Counted from the first letter of the stretch, positions 8,597 to 16,540 are shown. The stretch is 64,000 bases of DNA from Methanocella paludicola SANAE (GCF_000011005.1 NC_013665.1:1837501-1901500); one strand, 5' to 3'. The notes: a model not told the origin generated them from the sequence alone. Translations and numbers: made by a program.

Positions 8597-9375
8597 TTGA
8601 ACAGGCTGCTCAGCAGCGACGGCTTTACGCTGCACGCGTCGGAGTGCCCGCATGCGCCGCACCATTTGCCCCGCTCCGCCTCGGGCATCCTGCCCCGGTC
8701 CATGTCCATTACCCTGTTTCGTGCATAGAGAGCCTTTCGTTTATCCTCGTATCTTATCTCTGCCCGCCTCAGACACCATCCGGGCACGTATTCGACGGCG
8801 CCTAAAGAGCAGAGAGCGTCGTACTTTTCTCCGAGGAGCATCGCATAAGCGGCGAGCCGTATCCGGTCCGATGCGTAAACCCCGTTTTTCGGGGGCTGTG
8901 ATGGGGAAATGATCACCGGAACGGGAGCACCCCCGGCCATAACTATCTTATCGACGGTGCCCGATATGCGGAGCTTTTCGGAATATAGCGTGGTGCCCGT
9001 TGTGCGAGGAAAGAGAATGCCCATGAGCGCTTCCTCTCCATGCTGGCCCTTTTCCTGTATTAGGCCTGTGACGATCTGCATCGCTATTTCCCGGGCCTCG
9101 GCCGCTGATCCCACAATAGTCTGCTCGTATGAGGGACCGTATATGAGGAGCGAGTCGTCACTTGCCCTCGTAATGGCATCGTCGAGGGCCAGTTCCGGCC
9201 TCGGGGATAACATGACTGAGCCCAGTGAGTGCGATAACGCTTTAAAAAAATCCGCTCTGACTGCAGCAACGGCCAGGGCATGTACCTGGCGCCGCTGAAA
9301 GTACACGAGCCTCGGGCACATATAATATGAAGAGATATCCGAGGCACGGACATACTTAATTTCGTTATGTTGCAT
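8593..9375 (-). CDS. Cas4/RecB-like PD-(D/E)XK superfamily protein with Fe-S cluster cysteines
   Basis: A 260-aa protein of the Cas4-like nuclease group. The N-terminal cysteine motif is YMCPRLVYFQRR (Cys about 19) and the C-terminal group is KWCGACGHSDAC, together the four cysteines expected for a 4Fe-4S cluster. The nuclease core shows the conserved Asp in ISGTVDKIVMAGG, but the following strand, where E-x-K is expected, reads PVIISPSQPPKNG, so the acidic and lysine residues are not evident. DRIRLAAYAMLL matches the motif after the active site. There is no CRISPR array or cas operon beside it. It is translationally coupled to NfeD. It could be a degenerate nuclease or a DNA/Fe-S binding protein. 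Confidence 0.75.
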   Translation of the reverse strand: MQHNEIKYVRASDISSYYMCPRLVYFQRRQVHALAVAAVRADFFKALSHSLGSVMLSPRPELALDDAITRASDDSLLIYGPSYEQTIVGSAAEAREIAMQIVTGLIQEKGQHGEEALMGILFPRTTGTTLYSEKLRISGTVDKIVMAGGAPVPVIISPSQPPKNGVYASDRIRLAAYAMLLGEKYDALCSLGAVEYVPGWCLRRAEIRYEDKRKALYARNRVMDMDRGRMPEAERGKWCGACGHSDACSVKPSLLSSLFK

Positions 9376-9432
9376 ATAAGCCCTTATCGCCTTAGCAGGG
9401 TAAAAATATTTCGAAAGGCCGGCTCACCGGGG

Positions 9433-9567
9433 CTATCTACACATGATCATACAATTCTCGCAGCCCTCGCGCTCCTGGCAAAAGAGGTTCTCGTCAAAAT
9501 AGCACCAGCAGCCATAGTTGCCTTCCTGCTCAGCACGGGTCAGGGCCATATAATTGGACCGGTACAT
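9433..9567 (-). CDS. Candidate 44-aa peptide with six cysteines
   Basis: A short frame encoding MYRSNYMALTRAEQEGNYGC followed by a cysteine-dense tail. Cysteines are at residues 20, 22, 30, 36, 39 and 43, giving the pattern C-x-C-x7-C-x5-C-x2-C-x3-C. The first 19 residues are polar and lack Cys, like a leader, and the last 25 could be a modified core or a metal site. It lies 57 bp upstream of, and in the same direction as, the Cas4-like gene, and 288 bp from the divergent nifX-like/radical SAM pair. A convincing ribosome site is not visible. AT-rich TATA-like sequence (tttataat reading leftward) lies upstream. The gene call is from sequence reading only. Confidence 0.45.
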   Translation of the reverse strand: MYRSNYMALTRAEQEGNYGCWCYFDENLFCQEREGCENCMIMCR

Positions 9568-9746
9568 GCGGGATAAGCTTTTATCGACTATCTGGTACTT
9601 CCTCATCAAATTATAAAGACATTGAAATAGTGTTTATAAGTAATCGCCGATATGCACACGAAACGTGACCGGTAGTAGTGGAAAAATCGACCACCAGGTC
9701 CCGTGTTTAAGGTGTAATCGTTTACCAGGTATGCCTCGTGCAAATG

Positions 9747-9800
9747 AGTTGGTCGGTATCATGTACATCACTAAGGGCATTTAACCGCAAATTTTTTTAT
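9747..9800. repeat. Solo end remnant of R1 palindrome
   Basis: gttggtcggtatcatgtaca followed by tcactaagggcatttaac and a T run matches the left tip of the R1 family (compare 19690-19745) with scattered changes. No other arm is present. The rest of 9568-9855 holds no gene I can support. Confidence 0.65.
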
Positions 9801-9855
9801 AGAGCAGGCCCGGGACGGTCAACGTTAAGCTGCCACGCGTAGTTAATGTTAATGT

Positions 9856-10206
9856 ATGACCAGGTTCGCCGTGCCCGTCGTATCACCCGAAGGCCTTGGA
9901 TCGAAGATTAGCGAGCACTTCGCACGGAGCGAATATTTCGCGATCCTGGATGCGAAAGAGGGCAAGTTGGTTTCTGTTAAGGTCGTTCATTGTGTGCCCG
10001 ACGACGACAAGAAAAAGGCCGGGCTTCTCTCGGACAGGGGCGTAGAGGTCGTGCTCGCCGGCCGCATCGGCTCCTGCATGGTACGCGTTTTTATGGATAA
10101 GGGGATCCCGATGTTCAGCGGTGCCGAGGGCACGGTAAAACAAGCGTTTGAGGATTATATGGCAGGAAAGCTGGCCGAAGTAAAGCCCAACCCGTACCAG
10201 CTATGA
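9856..10206 (+). CDS. NifX/NifB C-terminal-like (dinitrogenase FeMo-cofactor family) protein
   Basis: A 116-aa single-domain protein of the NifB/NifX/VnfX fold (Nitro_FeMo-Co family). The family pattern is the N-terminal strand RFAVPVVSPEGLGSKISEHF, followed by a ligand-contact SEYFAILDAKEGK segment, and a central VEVVLAGRIGSCMVRVFMDK helix with one Cys (about 75). In nitrogenase systems these domains carry FeMo-cofactor or its precursors; free-standing archaeal members have unknown metallocluster roles. No nif genes are in the window. It lies 69 bp upstream of a SPASM radical SAM gene in the same direction, so a shared function in cluster or peptide handling is possible. Confidence 0.85.
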   Translation: MTRFAVPVVSPEGLGSKISEHFARSEYFAILDAKEGKLVSVKVVHCVPDDDKKKAGLLSDRGVEVVLAGRIGSCMVRVFMDKGIPMFSGAEGTVKQAFEDYMAGKLAEVKPNPYQL

Positions 10207-10275
10207 CGGGATGCGAAAACTTATTCGTCTTTAGCGGCATACGGTAATCGTTAAAGACCAATAGGGGCGTACCAA

Positions 10276-11427
10276 ATGCCTTTCCATGTGATGCTGATCC
10301 CGACCCTGGGCTGCCCGTCTAAATGCAGCTATTGCTGGAGCTCCGATCCGGACTCCCCGAAGATGAGCGTCGACACCATCAAAGAGGTGGTCGAGTGGCT
10401 GAAAGAGTTCCGGCCGGGCGAGGCGGTCACGTTCACCTTCCACGGCGGCGAGCCGCTCCTCGCCGGGGCCGATTTTTATAATAAATCGCTTGCATTGCTT
10501 TCGAAGAGCTTGAAGGACCGGAAGATCGCGTTCGCCATGCAGACCAACCTCTGGCTCATGACGCCCGAGATAGCGAAGGTCCTGGCGAAGTATAATATCC
10601 CGATCGGCTCCAGCCTGGACGGGCCCAAAGCGCTGAACGACATGCAGCGGTCGGAGGGCTACTACGACCGGACCATGAAGGGCTACAGGATCGCAAAAGA
10701 GAACGGCCTCGACGTTAAGTTCATCTGCACGTTCACATCCTATTCAGTAAAACAAAAAGAAAAAATATTCAACTATTTCCTGAAGAACGACCTGACCCTG
10801 AAGCTTCACCCTGCCCTGCCGTCTTTACGGAGTAACAAGCCCGGGGAATGGGCCCTCGACCCGGAAGAGTACGGCGAATTACTCGTATACCTCCTGGACA
10901 AGTACCTCGAGAACATGGGAAAGATCGAGGTCATGAACATCGACCACTTATGCAAGTGCATCTTCACCGGCCATGGTACCGTCTGCACGTATGTGGACTG
11001 CATGGGCGACACGTTCGCCATCGGCCCCGACGGCAGCATATACCCATGCTACCGCTACGTCGGCATGCCCACCTACGTTATGGGCAACGTCCACGACCAC
11101 CCTACGATGGAGGATCTGATGGGCTCGAAGGCGGGGAAGCTGATGCTGAGGTACAAGAAATACGTGGATAAGCACTGCAAGGACTGCACGCATATTAATT
11201 ATTGCCGCGGAGGCTGCCCCTATAATGCGATGGCGCCTTATGATGGCAAGATCAAGGGCGTCGACCCACACTGCATAGCCTATAAGCGTATCTTCGACGA
11301 GATCATCGACCGCATGAATAGCGACATGTTCGGCGGCTCGTCGAGCCTGGAGTCGGCCTCGTTCGGGTTCCCGCCCCAGCAGTCCTCGAAGCAGGGCATC
11401 ATGGCCATTATGCTCAAAGAGATATAA
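10276..11427 (+). CDS. Radical SAM/SPASM enzyme, probable peptide maturase
   Basis: A 383-aa radical SAM enzyme. The SAM-binding cluster motif is CPSKCSYC (Cys 13, 17, 20), preceded by MLIPTLG, followed by the GGEP motif in FTFHGGEPLLAG (about 56-60). The C-terminal SPASM region has many cysteines: CTYVDC, PCYRYVG, HCKDCTHINYCRGGCPYNA and DPHC, enough for two auxiliary Fe-S clusters. SPASM enzymes commonly modify ribosomal peptides or act as sulfatase-type maturases. From memory, one methanogen subgroup is associated with small Cys-rich peptides; I cannot confirm membership here. The NifX-like gene is directly upstream and a 44-aa six-cysteine frame is divergent at 9433-9567, giving a plausible enzyme-substrate pair. 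There is no sulfatase gene nearby. Confidence 0.9.
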   Translation: MPFHVMLIPTLGCPSKCSYCWSSDPDSPKMSVDTIKEVVEWLKEFRPGEAVTFTFHGGEPLLAGADFYNKSLALLSKSLKDRKIAFAMQTNLWLMTPEIAKVLAKYNIPIGSSLDGPKALNDMQRSEGYYDRTMKGYRIAKENGLDVKFICTFTSYSVKQKEKIFNYFLKNDLTLKLHPALPSLRSNKPGEWALDPEEYGELLVYLLDKYLENMGKIEVMNIDHLCKCIFTGHGTVCTYVDCMGDTFAIGPDGSIYPCYRYVGMPTYVMGNVHDHPTMEDLMGSKAGKLMLRYKKYVDKHCKDCTHINYCRGGCPYNAMAPYDGKIKGVDPHCIAYKRIFDEIIDRMNSDMFGGSSSLESASFGFPPQQSSKQGIMAIMLKEI

Positions 11428-11465
11428 AATGCGTCCTGGGCATCATCCCCGGGAACCTGCGAGCC

Positions 11466-12605
11466 TTACTGGCTGTGTAAATATTTATCCAGCCGGTCCA
11501 TGCCTTCTTCGATATTTTCGAGGCTGTTGGAATAAGAGAACCTGAGGTAGCCTTCGGCGCCAAAGTCGAGGCCCGGCGTTACGGCGACTCCGGCTTTTTC
11601 GAGAATGTCCCTGCTGAAGCTGAGCGAGTCCATGCTGTACTGCCGGACATCAGTCAACACGTAGTAGGCGCCCGATGGCTCGCTTTTCACCGGCAGGCCG
11701 ATCTCGCCAAGCCGCCTCAACATGTACTTTCTACGACGGTCATACTCGGCGACCATGGATTTAATATGGCCCTGCGGCCCCCGGAGGGCAGCCACTCCGG
11801 CGTGCTGCACGAAATTGTTGGCGCAGATGAAAAAGTTCTGCTGGAGCTTTTGGAGCGGCCTGACGCAGTCTTTCGGGGCGATGAGGTACCCGAGCCTCCA
11901 GCCGGTCATGGCGTATAATTTGGAAAATCCGTTGAGGATGAAGGCGTTGTCCGTGAATTCGAGGATGGAGTGGTCTTTACCTTTGTAAACGAGGCCCTGG
12001 TAGATCTCGTCTGAAATAACGGGTATGGTCCCCGCCGCCTCGCAAATATCCCGATATTCTTTCGAGTCCATGACGTGCCCCGTAGGATTGGCCGGTGAGT
12101 TAATGAGGATTGCCTTAGTCCTCTGGCTTATTAGCCCTTTTACCACATCGGGCTCTAACCTGAACCCGGCCGTCTCTTTTGTGGGGGCGAACACGGTCTT
12201 GCCGCCCACACCGTCGACGAAGTTTGGATAGCAGGCATAATGCGGCCTCGCCATGATCACCTCATCGCCGGGCTCCAGCAGGCCCATGAACAAAAGAAGC
12301 ATAGCCGGGCTTGTGCCCGAATTTACGATGACCTGGTCGGGGCTGATGTCGACGCCGAACTTTTCTTTATAGGATCCGACGATGGCCTCACGAAGCTCAA
12401 GAAGCCCCATGCTATGAGTATATTTCGTATCGCCCCGGCCCAGCGCCTCGTTGGCCGCCTCCACGATATGGGCGGGCGTGGGAAAGTCCGGCTCGCCTAC
12501 TTCAAGGTGGATGATGCTCCGACCCGAGCGCTCAAGCTCCTGGGCTCTTTCTAAAACTTCCATAACATAGAAAGGGGGCAGCTTCGAAGCTTTAGGCGAC
12601 AGCAT
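11466..12605 (-). CDS. PLP-dependent aminotransferase, class I/II
   Basis: A 379-aa fold-type I aminotransferase. The substrate-binding N-terminal pattern is HLEVGEPDFPTPAHI (about 33-47), the cofactor-contact region is VNSGTSPAMLLLF, the Asn of NSPANPTGH (about 169-177) and the Asp/Tyr of ISDEIYQGLVY contact the ring, and the Schiff-base Lys is in NGFSKLYAMTGWRLGYL (about 229). The conserved carboxylate-binding Arg is in EGYLRFSYSNS. Members transaminate aspartate, alanine or aromatic amino acids; specificity cannot be read here. It converges with the radical SAM gene with only 38 bp between stops. Confidence 0.93.
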   Translation of the reverse strand: MLSPKASKLPPFYVMEVLERAQELERSGRSIIHLEVGEPDFPTPAHIVEAANEALGRGDTKYTHSMGLLELREAIVGSYKEKFGVDISPDQVIVNSGTSPAMLLLFMGLLEPGDEVIMARPHYACYPNFVDGVGGKTVFAPTKETAGFRLEPDVVKGLISQRTKAILINSPANPTGHVMDSKEYRDICEAAGTIPVISDEIYQGLVYKGKDHSILEFTDNAFILNGFSKLYAMTGWRLGYLIAPKDCVRPLQKLQQNFFICANNFVQHAGVAALRGPQGHIKSMVAEYDRRRKYMLRRLGEIGLPVKSEPSGAYYVLTDVRQYSMDSLSFSRDILEKAGVAVTPGLDFGAEGYLRFSYSNSLENIEEGMDRLDKYLHSQ

Positions 12606-12727
12606 GGTAATAAGCCATTAGGATTTACTATTGATAAGGTTTTCCGGCAGCCCCCAAGGTAACGCGTATAAAAATGATCTACCGTAAGCTTTTGCTGACG
12701 GTAATATCCAGCGTAGCGTGAGAGGCC

Positions 12728-12895
12728 TTATGCTACCCTTAGATGTGCTAACCCGATGTCAGCCAGTAGCGCGTCCGCCGACGAAATGAACTCCTGCTCT
12801 ACCTGCCTTATATACGAGATATAAAGATCCAGGTTCTCATCATGCAAGCTCAATGATACATCGGCAAATTCTTCTACTGCACATACTTCCATCAT
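12728..12895 (-). CDS. Small acidic protein, 55 aa, paralogue of 57226-57399
   Basis: An acidic helical protein starting MMEVCAVEEFADVSLSLHDE. Its second half, YISYIRQVEQEFISSADALL then GLAHLRVA, matches the protein at 57226-57399 (AYIRNVEREF, then LSHLRV), so the two are paralogues. An agggg 7 nt before the ATG at 12895 fixes the start; a longer frame to 12916 lacks a site. An inverted repeat (gaacac-5-gtgttc) and TATA-like aatatatttg lie just upstream, so it may be regulated on its own. Function unknown. Confidence 0.6.
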   Translation of the reverse strand: MMEVCAVEEFADVSLSLHDENLDLYISYIRQVEQEFISSADALLADIGLAHLRVA

Positions 12896-12910
12896 ATTTG
12901 TTCCCCTACT

Positions 12911-12927
12911 GAACACTATACGTGTTC
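12911..12927 (-). promoter_or_regulatory. Inverted repeat in promoter of the 55-aa gene
   Basis: gaacac tatac gtgttc is a perfect 6-5-6 inverted repeat between an AT-rich TATA-like tract (about 12927-12940, read leftward) and the start of the small gene. The position suits a repressor site. Confidence 0.4.
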
Positions 12928-13099
12928 AAATATATTTACAGGGTAATCCATTAAAAACCTTTCTATTATACTAGAATTTATTATAATGTTTTCGATTGCC
13001 AGATAAAAATGATCGCATGCGGAGTTATCCGGAAAGATGGAGTGCAAGCTTGAGCGGCGAAGAAAAATATTATAGCCTGTCAGCCCTGTAAATTACTGG

Positions 13100-13558
13100 A
13101 TGAACGGTCTAATATTCAGGAATATTACGGAATGCCCTGGTATACAGGAAACTGTTGCAGGGTGGCTATGGGGCTTCTGGGGCAATCCTCGCAACTTCGA
13201 GTTTTACCGGAGCCTGGTCGCCCACGGCAAGGATAACGACATTCCCCTGGTCTACGTGGCATTTCTCGATGGTGCGCCGGCAGGCGCCGTGGCATTACTA
13301 CGTGCCGACCTGTTCTCCCGGCAGGACCTATTCCCGTGGATGGCGGACCTTTTCGTACTCCCCGAGTATCGTTCCCGGGGTATTGGCTCCTCGCTTCAGG
13401 ACTTCATCATCGAGAAGGCAAAAGCGCTTGGATACCGGGAAATCTACTTGTACACGCCACTTAAGGGTTATTATGAGAAAAAGGGCTGGAAGTACATGGG
13501 CGACGAGATGGACAGGGACGGCGAGATGGTAAGGATATATCGAAAGGATATCATTTGA
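13100..13558 (+). CDS. GNAT family N-acetyltransferase
   Basis: A 152-aa GNAT acetyltransferase that would transfer acetyl from acetyl-CoA to an amine. The acetyl-CoA pyrophosphate-binding motif is clear in LFVLPEYRSRGIGSSLQDFI (about 84-103: R-x-x-G-I-G), followed by the helix IEKAKALGYREIYLYT and the end motif YYEKKGWKYMG. The central strand VAFLDGAPAGAVALLRADLF is the usual motif D/A region. The substrate is not evident. It is followed 18 bp later by the nitroreductase gene in the same direction, which suggests one transcript. Confidence 0.9.
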   Translation: MNGLIFRNITECPGIQETVAGWLWGFWGNPRNFEFYRSLVAHGKDNDIPLVYVAFLDGAPAGAVALLRADLFSRQDLFPWMADLFVLPEYRSRGIGSSLQDFIIEKAKALGYREIYLYTPLKGYYEKKGWKYMGDEMDRDGEMVRIYRKDII

Positions 13559-13576
13559 TCACTCGAGGGGCCGCAT

Positions 13577-14131
13577 ATGGATGTACTTGAAGCGATAAGT
13601 AAGCGCAAAAGCGTTCGAGCCTACGCCGATAAGGACATCGAGAAAGAGAAGCTGTTTAAGGTGCTGGAGGCCGGAAGGCTGGCGCCATCGGCGAAGAACC
13701 GGCAGGAATGGCGTTTCATCGTGGTCAAGGACCGGGAGACGCGACGTAAGCTTGTTCCGGCGTGCATGGGCCAGAGGTTCATCGAGCAGGCCCCCGTGAC
13801 GCTGGTAGGCTGCGCGGTCGGGACCGATTATTATATGCCCTGCGGGCAGCTCGCCTACACCGTGGACGTGTCGATCGCCTTCTCGTTCATGATGCTGGAG
13901 GCCGTGGAACTTGGGCTGGGCACATGCTGGCTGGGCGCCTTCCACGAGGACGAGGTGAAAGAGATCCTTAATATTCCTGATGCGATGAGAGTAGTCGTTG
14001 TCATGCCCCTCGGGTATCCGGCAGAGAGTCCCGGCGGCTCATTCATAAATAGCTCTATAAGGATGCTTGCGACTGGCTCGTACCGGAAGCCTCTCGAGGA
14101 TATCGTTTTTTGGGATAGCTACAAGGTTTAA
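13577..14131 (+). CDS. Nitroreductase-family flavoprotein
   Basis: A 184-aa FMN-dependent reductase. The N-terminal hallmark is [18 protein letters not shown] (about 7-24), then the FMN phosphate contact [17 protein letters not shown], and the C-terminal [20 protein letters not shown] (about 115-134) plus [15 protein letters not shown]. No ferredoxin domain is fused, so this is the short stand-alone form acting as a dimer with NAD(P)H or F420-type donors. Substrate unknown. It follows the GNAT gene by 18 bp and overlaps the convergent lipoprotein gene by 4 bp at the 3' end. Confidence 0.92.
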   Translation: MDVLEAISKRKSVRAYADKDIEKEKLFKVLEAGRLAPSAKNRQEWRFIVVKDRETRRKLVPACMGQRFIEQAPVTLVGCAVGTDYYMPCGQLAYTVDVSIAFSFMMLEAVELGLGTCWLGAFHEDEVKEILNIPDAMRVVVVMPLGYPAESPGGSFINSSIRMLATGSYRKPLEDIVFWDSYKV

Positions 14132-14394
14132 GCCCATGGCGGCATCGTCGGATATGGCGTCGGGATCGGGGAGGCCGTAGGCGTTGCCGTTGGCGTCACC
14201 GTAGCAGTCGGCGAGGGCGTAGTGGTCGGAACAAGCGTTACGACCGGCGTTGGGGTCGGCGTAGGCGTCGATATCCACTGCGAATACGGTGATTGCGACG
14301 GCACGTTCACCGGCACCGGCACGCAGCAACAGCAACAGCAGCCGCTTATCCCGGCGGCTACCGAAATTAGAAATATTAGTAACAAGTACTTCAT
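14128..14394 (-). CDS. Putative lipoprotein with poly-Cys run and Thr-Pro repeats
   Basis: An 88-aa secreted lipoprotein starting [20 protein letters not shown]. The signal peptide ends in an ISGC lipobox, but the lipid-modified Cys begins a run of six consecutive cysteines encoded by an imperfect cagcaa/cagcag tract (about 14324-14343). The mature part is almost entirely Pro/Thr/Val repeats ([15 protein letters not shown] and on) and ends PTMPPWA. TATA-like attatataaataa at 14412-14425 places transcription start near the ATG at 14394, suggesting a leaderless message; an ATG at 14409 is the alternative. It overlaps the nitroreductase stop tail-to-tail. Confidence 0.6.
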   Translation of the reverse strand: MKYLLLIFLISVAAGISGCCCCCCVPVPVNVPSQSPYSQWISTPTPTPTPVVTLVPTTTPSPTATVTPTATPTASPIPTPYPTMPPWA

Positions 14395-14557
14395 GCTGCT
14401 CACATTCATTTATTTATATAATTAGCTTATCTATTTAACTGTTAGTGTAAAAGCGTAATCGCGATGGCCATTATCTGGCCAGGTTCAATCGCTTTTTAGT
14501 AAAGCGGTAATTATTATATAGAATTGGCATGATAAGTATTTATCAGGTGTTTTACAA

Positions 14558-14749
14558 ATGGGGCGTAAATCTTTGATACTGTTAGTCATAATGATATTTG
14601 TCGTTTCGATCGCGATATCGGGCTGTTCCTTCAGCCTGAACCCGTTCGACTGGTCCAACGATGATGGTGGAAATAAAAACCCGGCGCCTTCGAAGGGAAG
14701 GCCGACGATCCAGCAATTTTCGCCTAAACCTACACAAAAGTTCGGCTAG
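14558..14749 (+). CDS. Small lipoprotein, 63 aa
   Basis: The protein starts MGRKSLILLVIMIFVVSIAI and has a lipobox ISGC (Cys 23), so it should be exported and lipid-anchored. The mature part is about 40 residues, hydrophilic (SFSLNPFDWSNDDGGNKNP), with no recognisable domain. It is a single gene that converges with the ABC-2 permease gene, with a terminator hairpin between them. Function unknown. Confidence 0.65.
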   Translation: MGRKSLILLVIMIFVVSIAISGCSFSLNPFDWSNDDGGNKNPAPSKGRPTIQQFSPKPTQKFG

Positions 14750-14792
14750 CTGCCTTTTTATTGATCATTTTATTCGGTAATTACATTAAATA

Positions 14793-14829
14793 AAAAAAAT
14801 GACGCGGTGTGAGTTATTTCCACCGCGTC
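14793..14829 (-). terminator. Intrinsic-type terminator of the ABC-2 operon
   Basis: gacgcggtg (14801-14809) and caccgcgtc (14821-14829) form a perfect 9-bp stem that straddles the permease stop codon. Read leftward it is followed by eight T residues, the usual termination signal. Confidence 0.75.
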
Positions 14830-15620
14830 AGGATCTCTTCCCGGTCAAAAATGAACTTACCCAGACGGACGCTGATGGCATCGACGATGAACACGATGAC
14901 GATCATCGCCAGCATGATCCTCACGTCGATCATGGCCAGGCCCGACATCTGCATGATGAACAGAGCCATGATCGGGATGATCAGCAGCGCGCTGATCTGC
15001 TGAGCGACACGCGGGTCGCTGACTCTCGACGAGACCATCACCGTCGACATGATGCCTAAAAAGGCGATCAGCGGCGCAAAGATCAGCATCCCAAGGCCCC
15101 ATATCACAAAATCGGGGAGTATGAGCCGGTGCAGGAAGGCGATCGATATGCCCGACGAGATCAACATGTAAATGACCGCCGATATCCAGGTCGCCACGAG
15201 CGACGGGATGAGCGATGAGAGCGCCTTGCCGATGATGATGTCGTAAACGGACACGGGCGCCGCCAGTAATGGCTCAAGCGTGCGGTTCTTCTTTTCTCCG
15301 ATGATGCTATACGACGATATGATGGCCGGCAGGAACGCGGGCATCATCATGAAGAACGGGAGCACGGCGCTCGAGAAATACTTGAACAGCGATCCCTGGA
15401 CATCATTCTTATCGGCCCCCGGGAGCATGTTGATATACGTCTGCGTCTCGTTATCCGACAGCCCCGCATCGCCCGTCATGAATACCGGCAGCAGCATCGC
15501 CAGGGGCATGATGATAGCCATGATCAGGGGCATGAGCAATAGCGACGAGAGGATCATCTTGTTCTTCATGATCTCGTCGAACTCTTTTTCCACGATAGCA
15601 CGTATCTTTATGAGGCTCAT
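14814..15620 (-). CDS. ABC-2 type exporter permease
   Basis: A 268-aa integral membrane protein of the ABC-2/NatB type. After a short cytoplasmic helix (KIRAIVEKEFDEIMKNKMIL) the first helix lies at about 25-50. An extracellular loop of about 35 residues follows, then five helices clustered from about 85 to 250, with EKKNRTLEPLLAAPVSVYDI between helices 2 and 3, a typical ABC-2 coupling segment. It pairs with the ATPase at 15617-16540, overlapping its stop by 4 bp. Substrate unknown; relatives export drugs, lipids or Na+. Confidence 0.88.
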   Translation of the reverse strand: MSLIKIRAIVEKEFDEIMKNKMILSSLLLMPLIMAIIMPLAMLLPVFMTGDAGLSDNETQTYINMLPGADKNDVQGSLFKYFSSAVLPFFMMMPAFLPAIISSYSIIGEKKNRTLEPLLAAPVSVYDIIIGKALSSLIPSLVATWISAVIYMLISSGISIAFLHRLILPDFVIWGLGMLIFAPLIAFLGIMSTVMVSSRVSDPRVAQQISALLIIPIMALFIMQMSGLAMIDVRIMLAMIVIVFIVDAISVRLGKFIFDREEILTRWK

Positions 15621-16540
15621 TTCGCCGCCCCCATGATCTTAAAGTACACTTCTTCGAGCGTATGCTTGTTCTCGTACACGAATTGCACATCGGCGCCCAT
15701 CGAGACCAGCGCTTTGACCAGCGCCGGGTTATCCTGCTCCGGCGAGGCGACGTTCATGGTGATGGTATGGTCTGCGATAGCCACGTTCTTCACGTAGCCG
15801 AGCGCCTCGAGCTTTTGCACGAGCCCCGGCTCTATGGTCTTCAGTTGTATGGAAATAGAGCGCCCATACAGGTCGTTCTTGAGCCTTGACGGGGCATCGA
15901 CGCCCAGCAGGCTCCCCTTGAAGATGCCGATGCGGTCGCAAATACGGTCGGCCTCATCCAGGTTATGGGTACACAGGAAAATCGTGCGGCCTTCGCCCTT
16001 CAGCTCCATGATGAAGTCCCTCACCATGCGGGACGCTTCGGGGTCGAGACCGGATGTAGGCTCGTCCAGGAAGAGCACTTTAGGCTCGTGGAGCAGGCAG
16101 CGGGCGATGGCCATCTTCTGCTTCATGCCCTTCGAGAAACCTCCGACGGGCTCGTCCCTCTTCTCCCAGAGGCCCAGCATCTTGAGATAATGCTCGATCT
16201 GCGCGTCCCTCTTAGCAACGGGCACATCATAGAGTTTCGCGTAGAATTCCAGGTTGCGATGCGCGCTCAGCGTGTCGTACAGGCCAGGCGATTCGGTCAG
16301 CAAGCCTATCTCCTGCCTTATTTTCATCGCGTCCTGCTCTTTGCTGATGTCCTTGCCGTCAAGGATAGCGGTCCCCTCGGTGGGGCGTATCAGGCAGGCC
16401 AGCATGCGTACTGTCGTAGTCTTCCCCGCGCCGTTCGGGCCAAGGAAGCCGAAGACTTCGCCTTCGTTTATAGTAAGGTTAAGGTTGTTCACGACCCGGT
16501 TGTTGCCGAAGGAACGTGATAGCCCTCGCATCTCTATCAT
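15617..16540 (-). CDS. ABC exporter ATP-binding protein (CcmA/NatA type)
   Basis: A 307-aa ATPase that energises the permease at 14814. Walker A is GPNGAGKT (about 35-42), the signature motif is GGFSKGMKQK (about 137), Walker B is VLFLDEPTSGLDPEA (about 157-171) and the switch His is in IFLCTHNLDEADR. A C-terminal regulatory extension of about 90 residues follows, as in ABC-2 exporters of the NatA/DrrA group. Its start, MIEMRGLSRSFGNN, overlaps nothing upstream; a TraB-like gene is divergent. It overlaps the permease start by 4 bp. Confidence 0.94.
   Translation of the reverse strand: MIEMRGLSRSFGNNRVVNNLNLTINEGEVFGFLGPNGAGKTTTVRMLACLIRPTEGTAILDGKDISKEQDAMKIRQEIGLLTESPGLYDTLSAHRNLEFYAKLYDVPVAKRDAQIEHYLKMLGLWEKRDEPVGGFSKGMKQKMAIARCLLHEPKVLFLDEPTSGLDPEASRMVRDFIMELKGEGRTIFLCTHNLDEADRICDRIGIFKGSLLGVDAPSRLKNDLYGRSISIQLKTIEPGLVQKLEALGYVKNVAIADHTITMNVASPEQDNPALVKALVSMGADVQFVYENKHTLEEVYFKIMGAAK

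Noticed and set aside
8593-9375. CRISPR locus around the Cas4-like gene
   Set aside because: No direct-repeat array and no other cas genes are seen; Cas4-like proteins occur outside CRISPR loci.
9367-9576. Rightward 69-codon frame near 9.4 kb
   Set aside because: It is antisense to the Cys-rich 44-aa frame and lacks a start signal; the leftward frame has the more protein-like pattern.
13007-13095. Possible small RNA before the GNAT gene
   Set aside because: No convincing stem-loop with terminator, and no tRNA or known RNA motif could be read.
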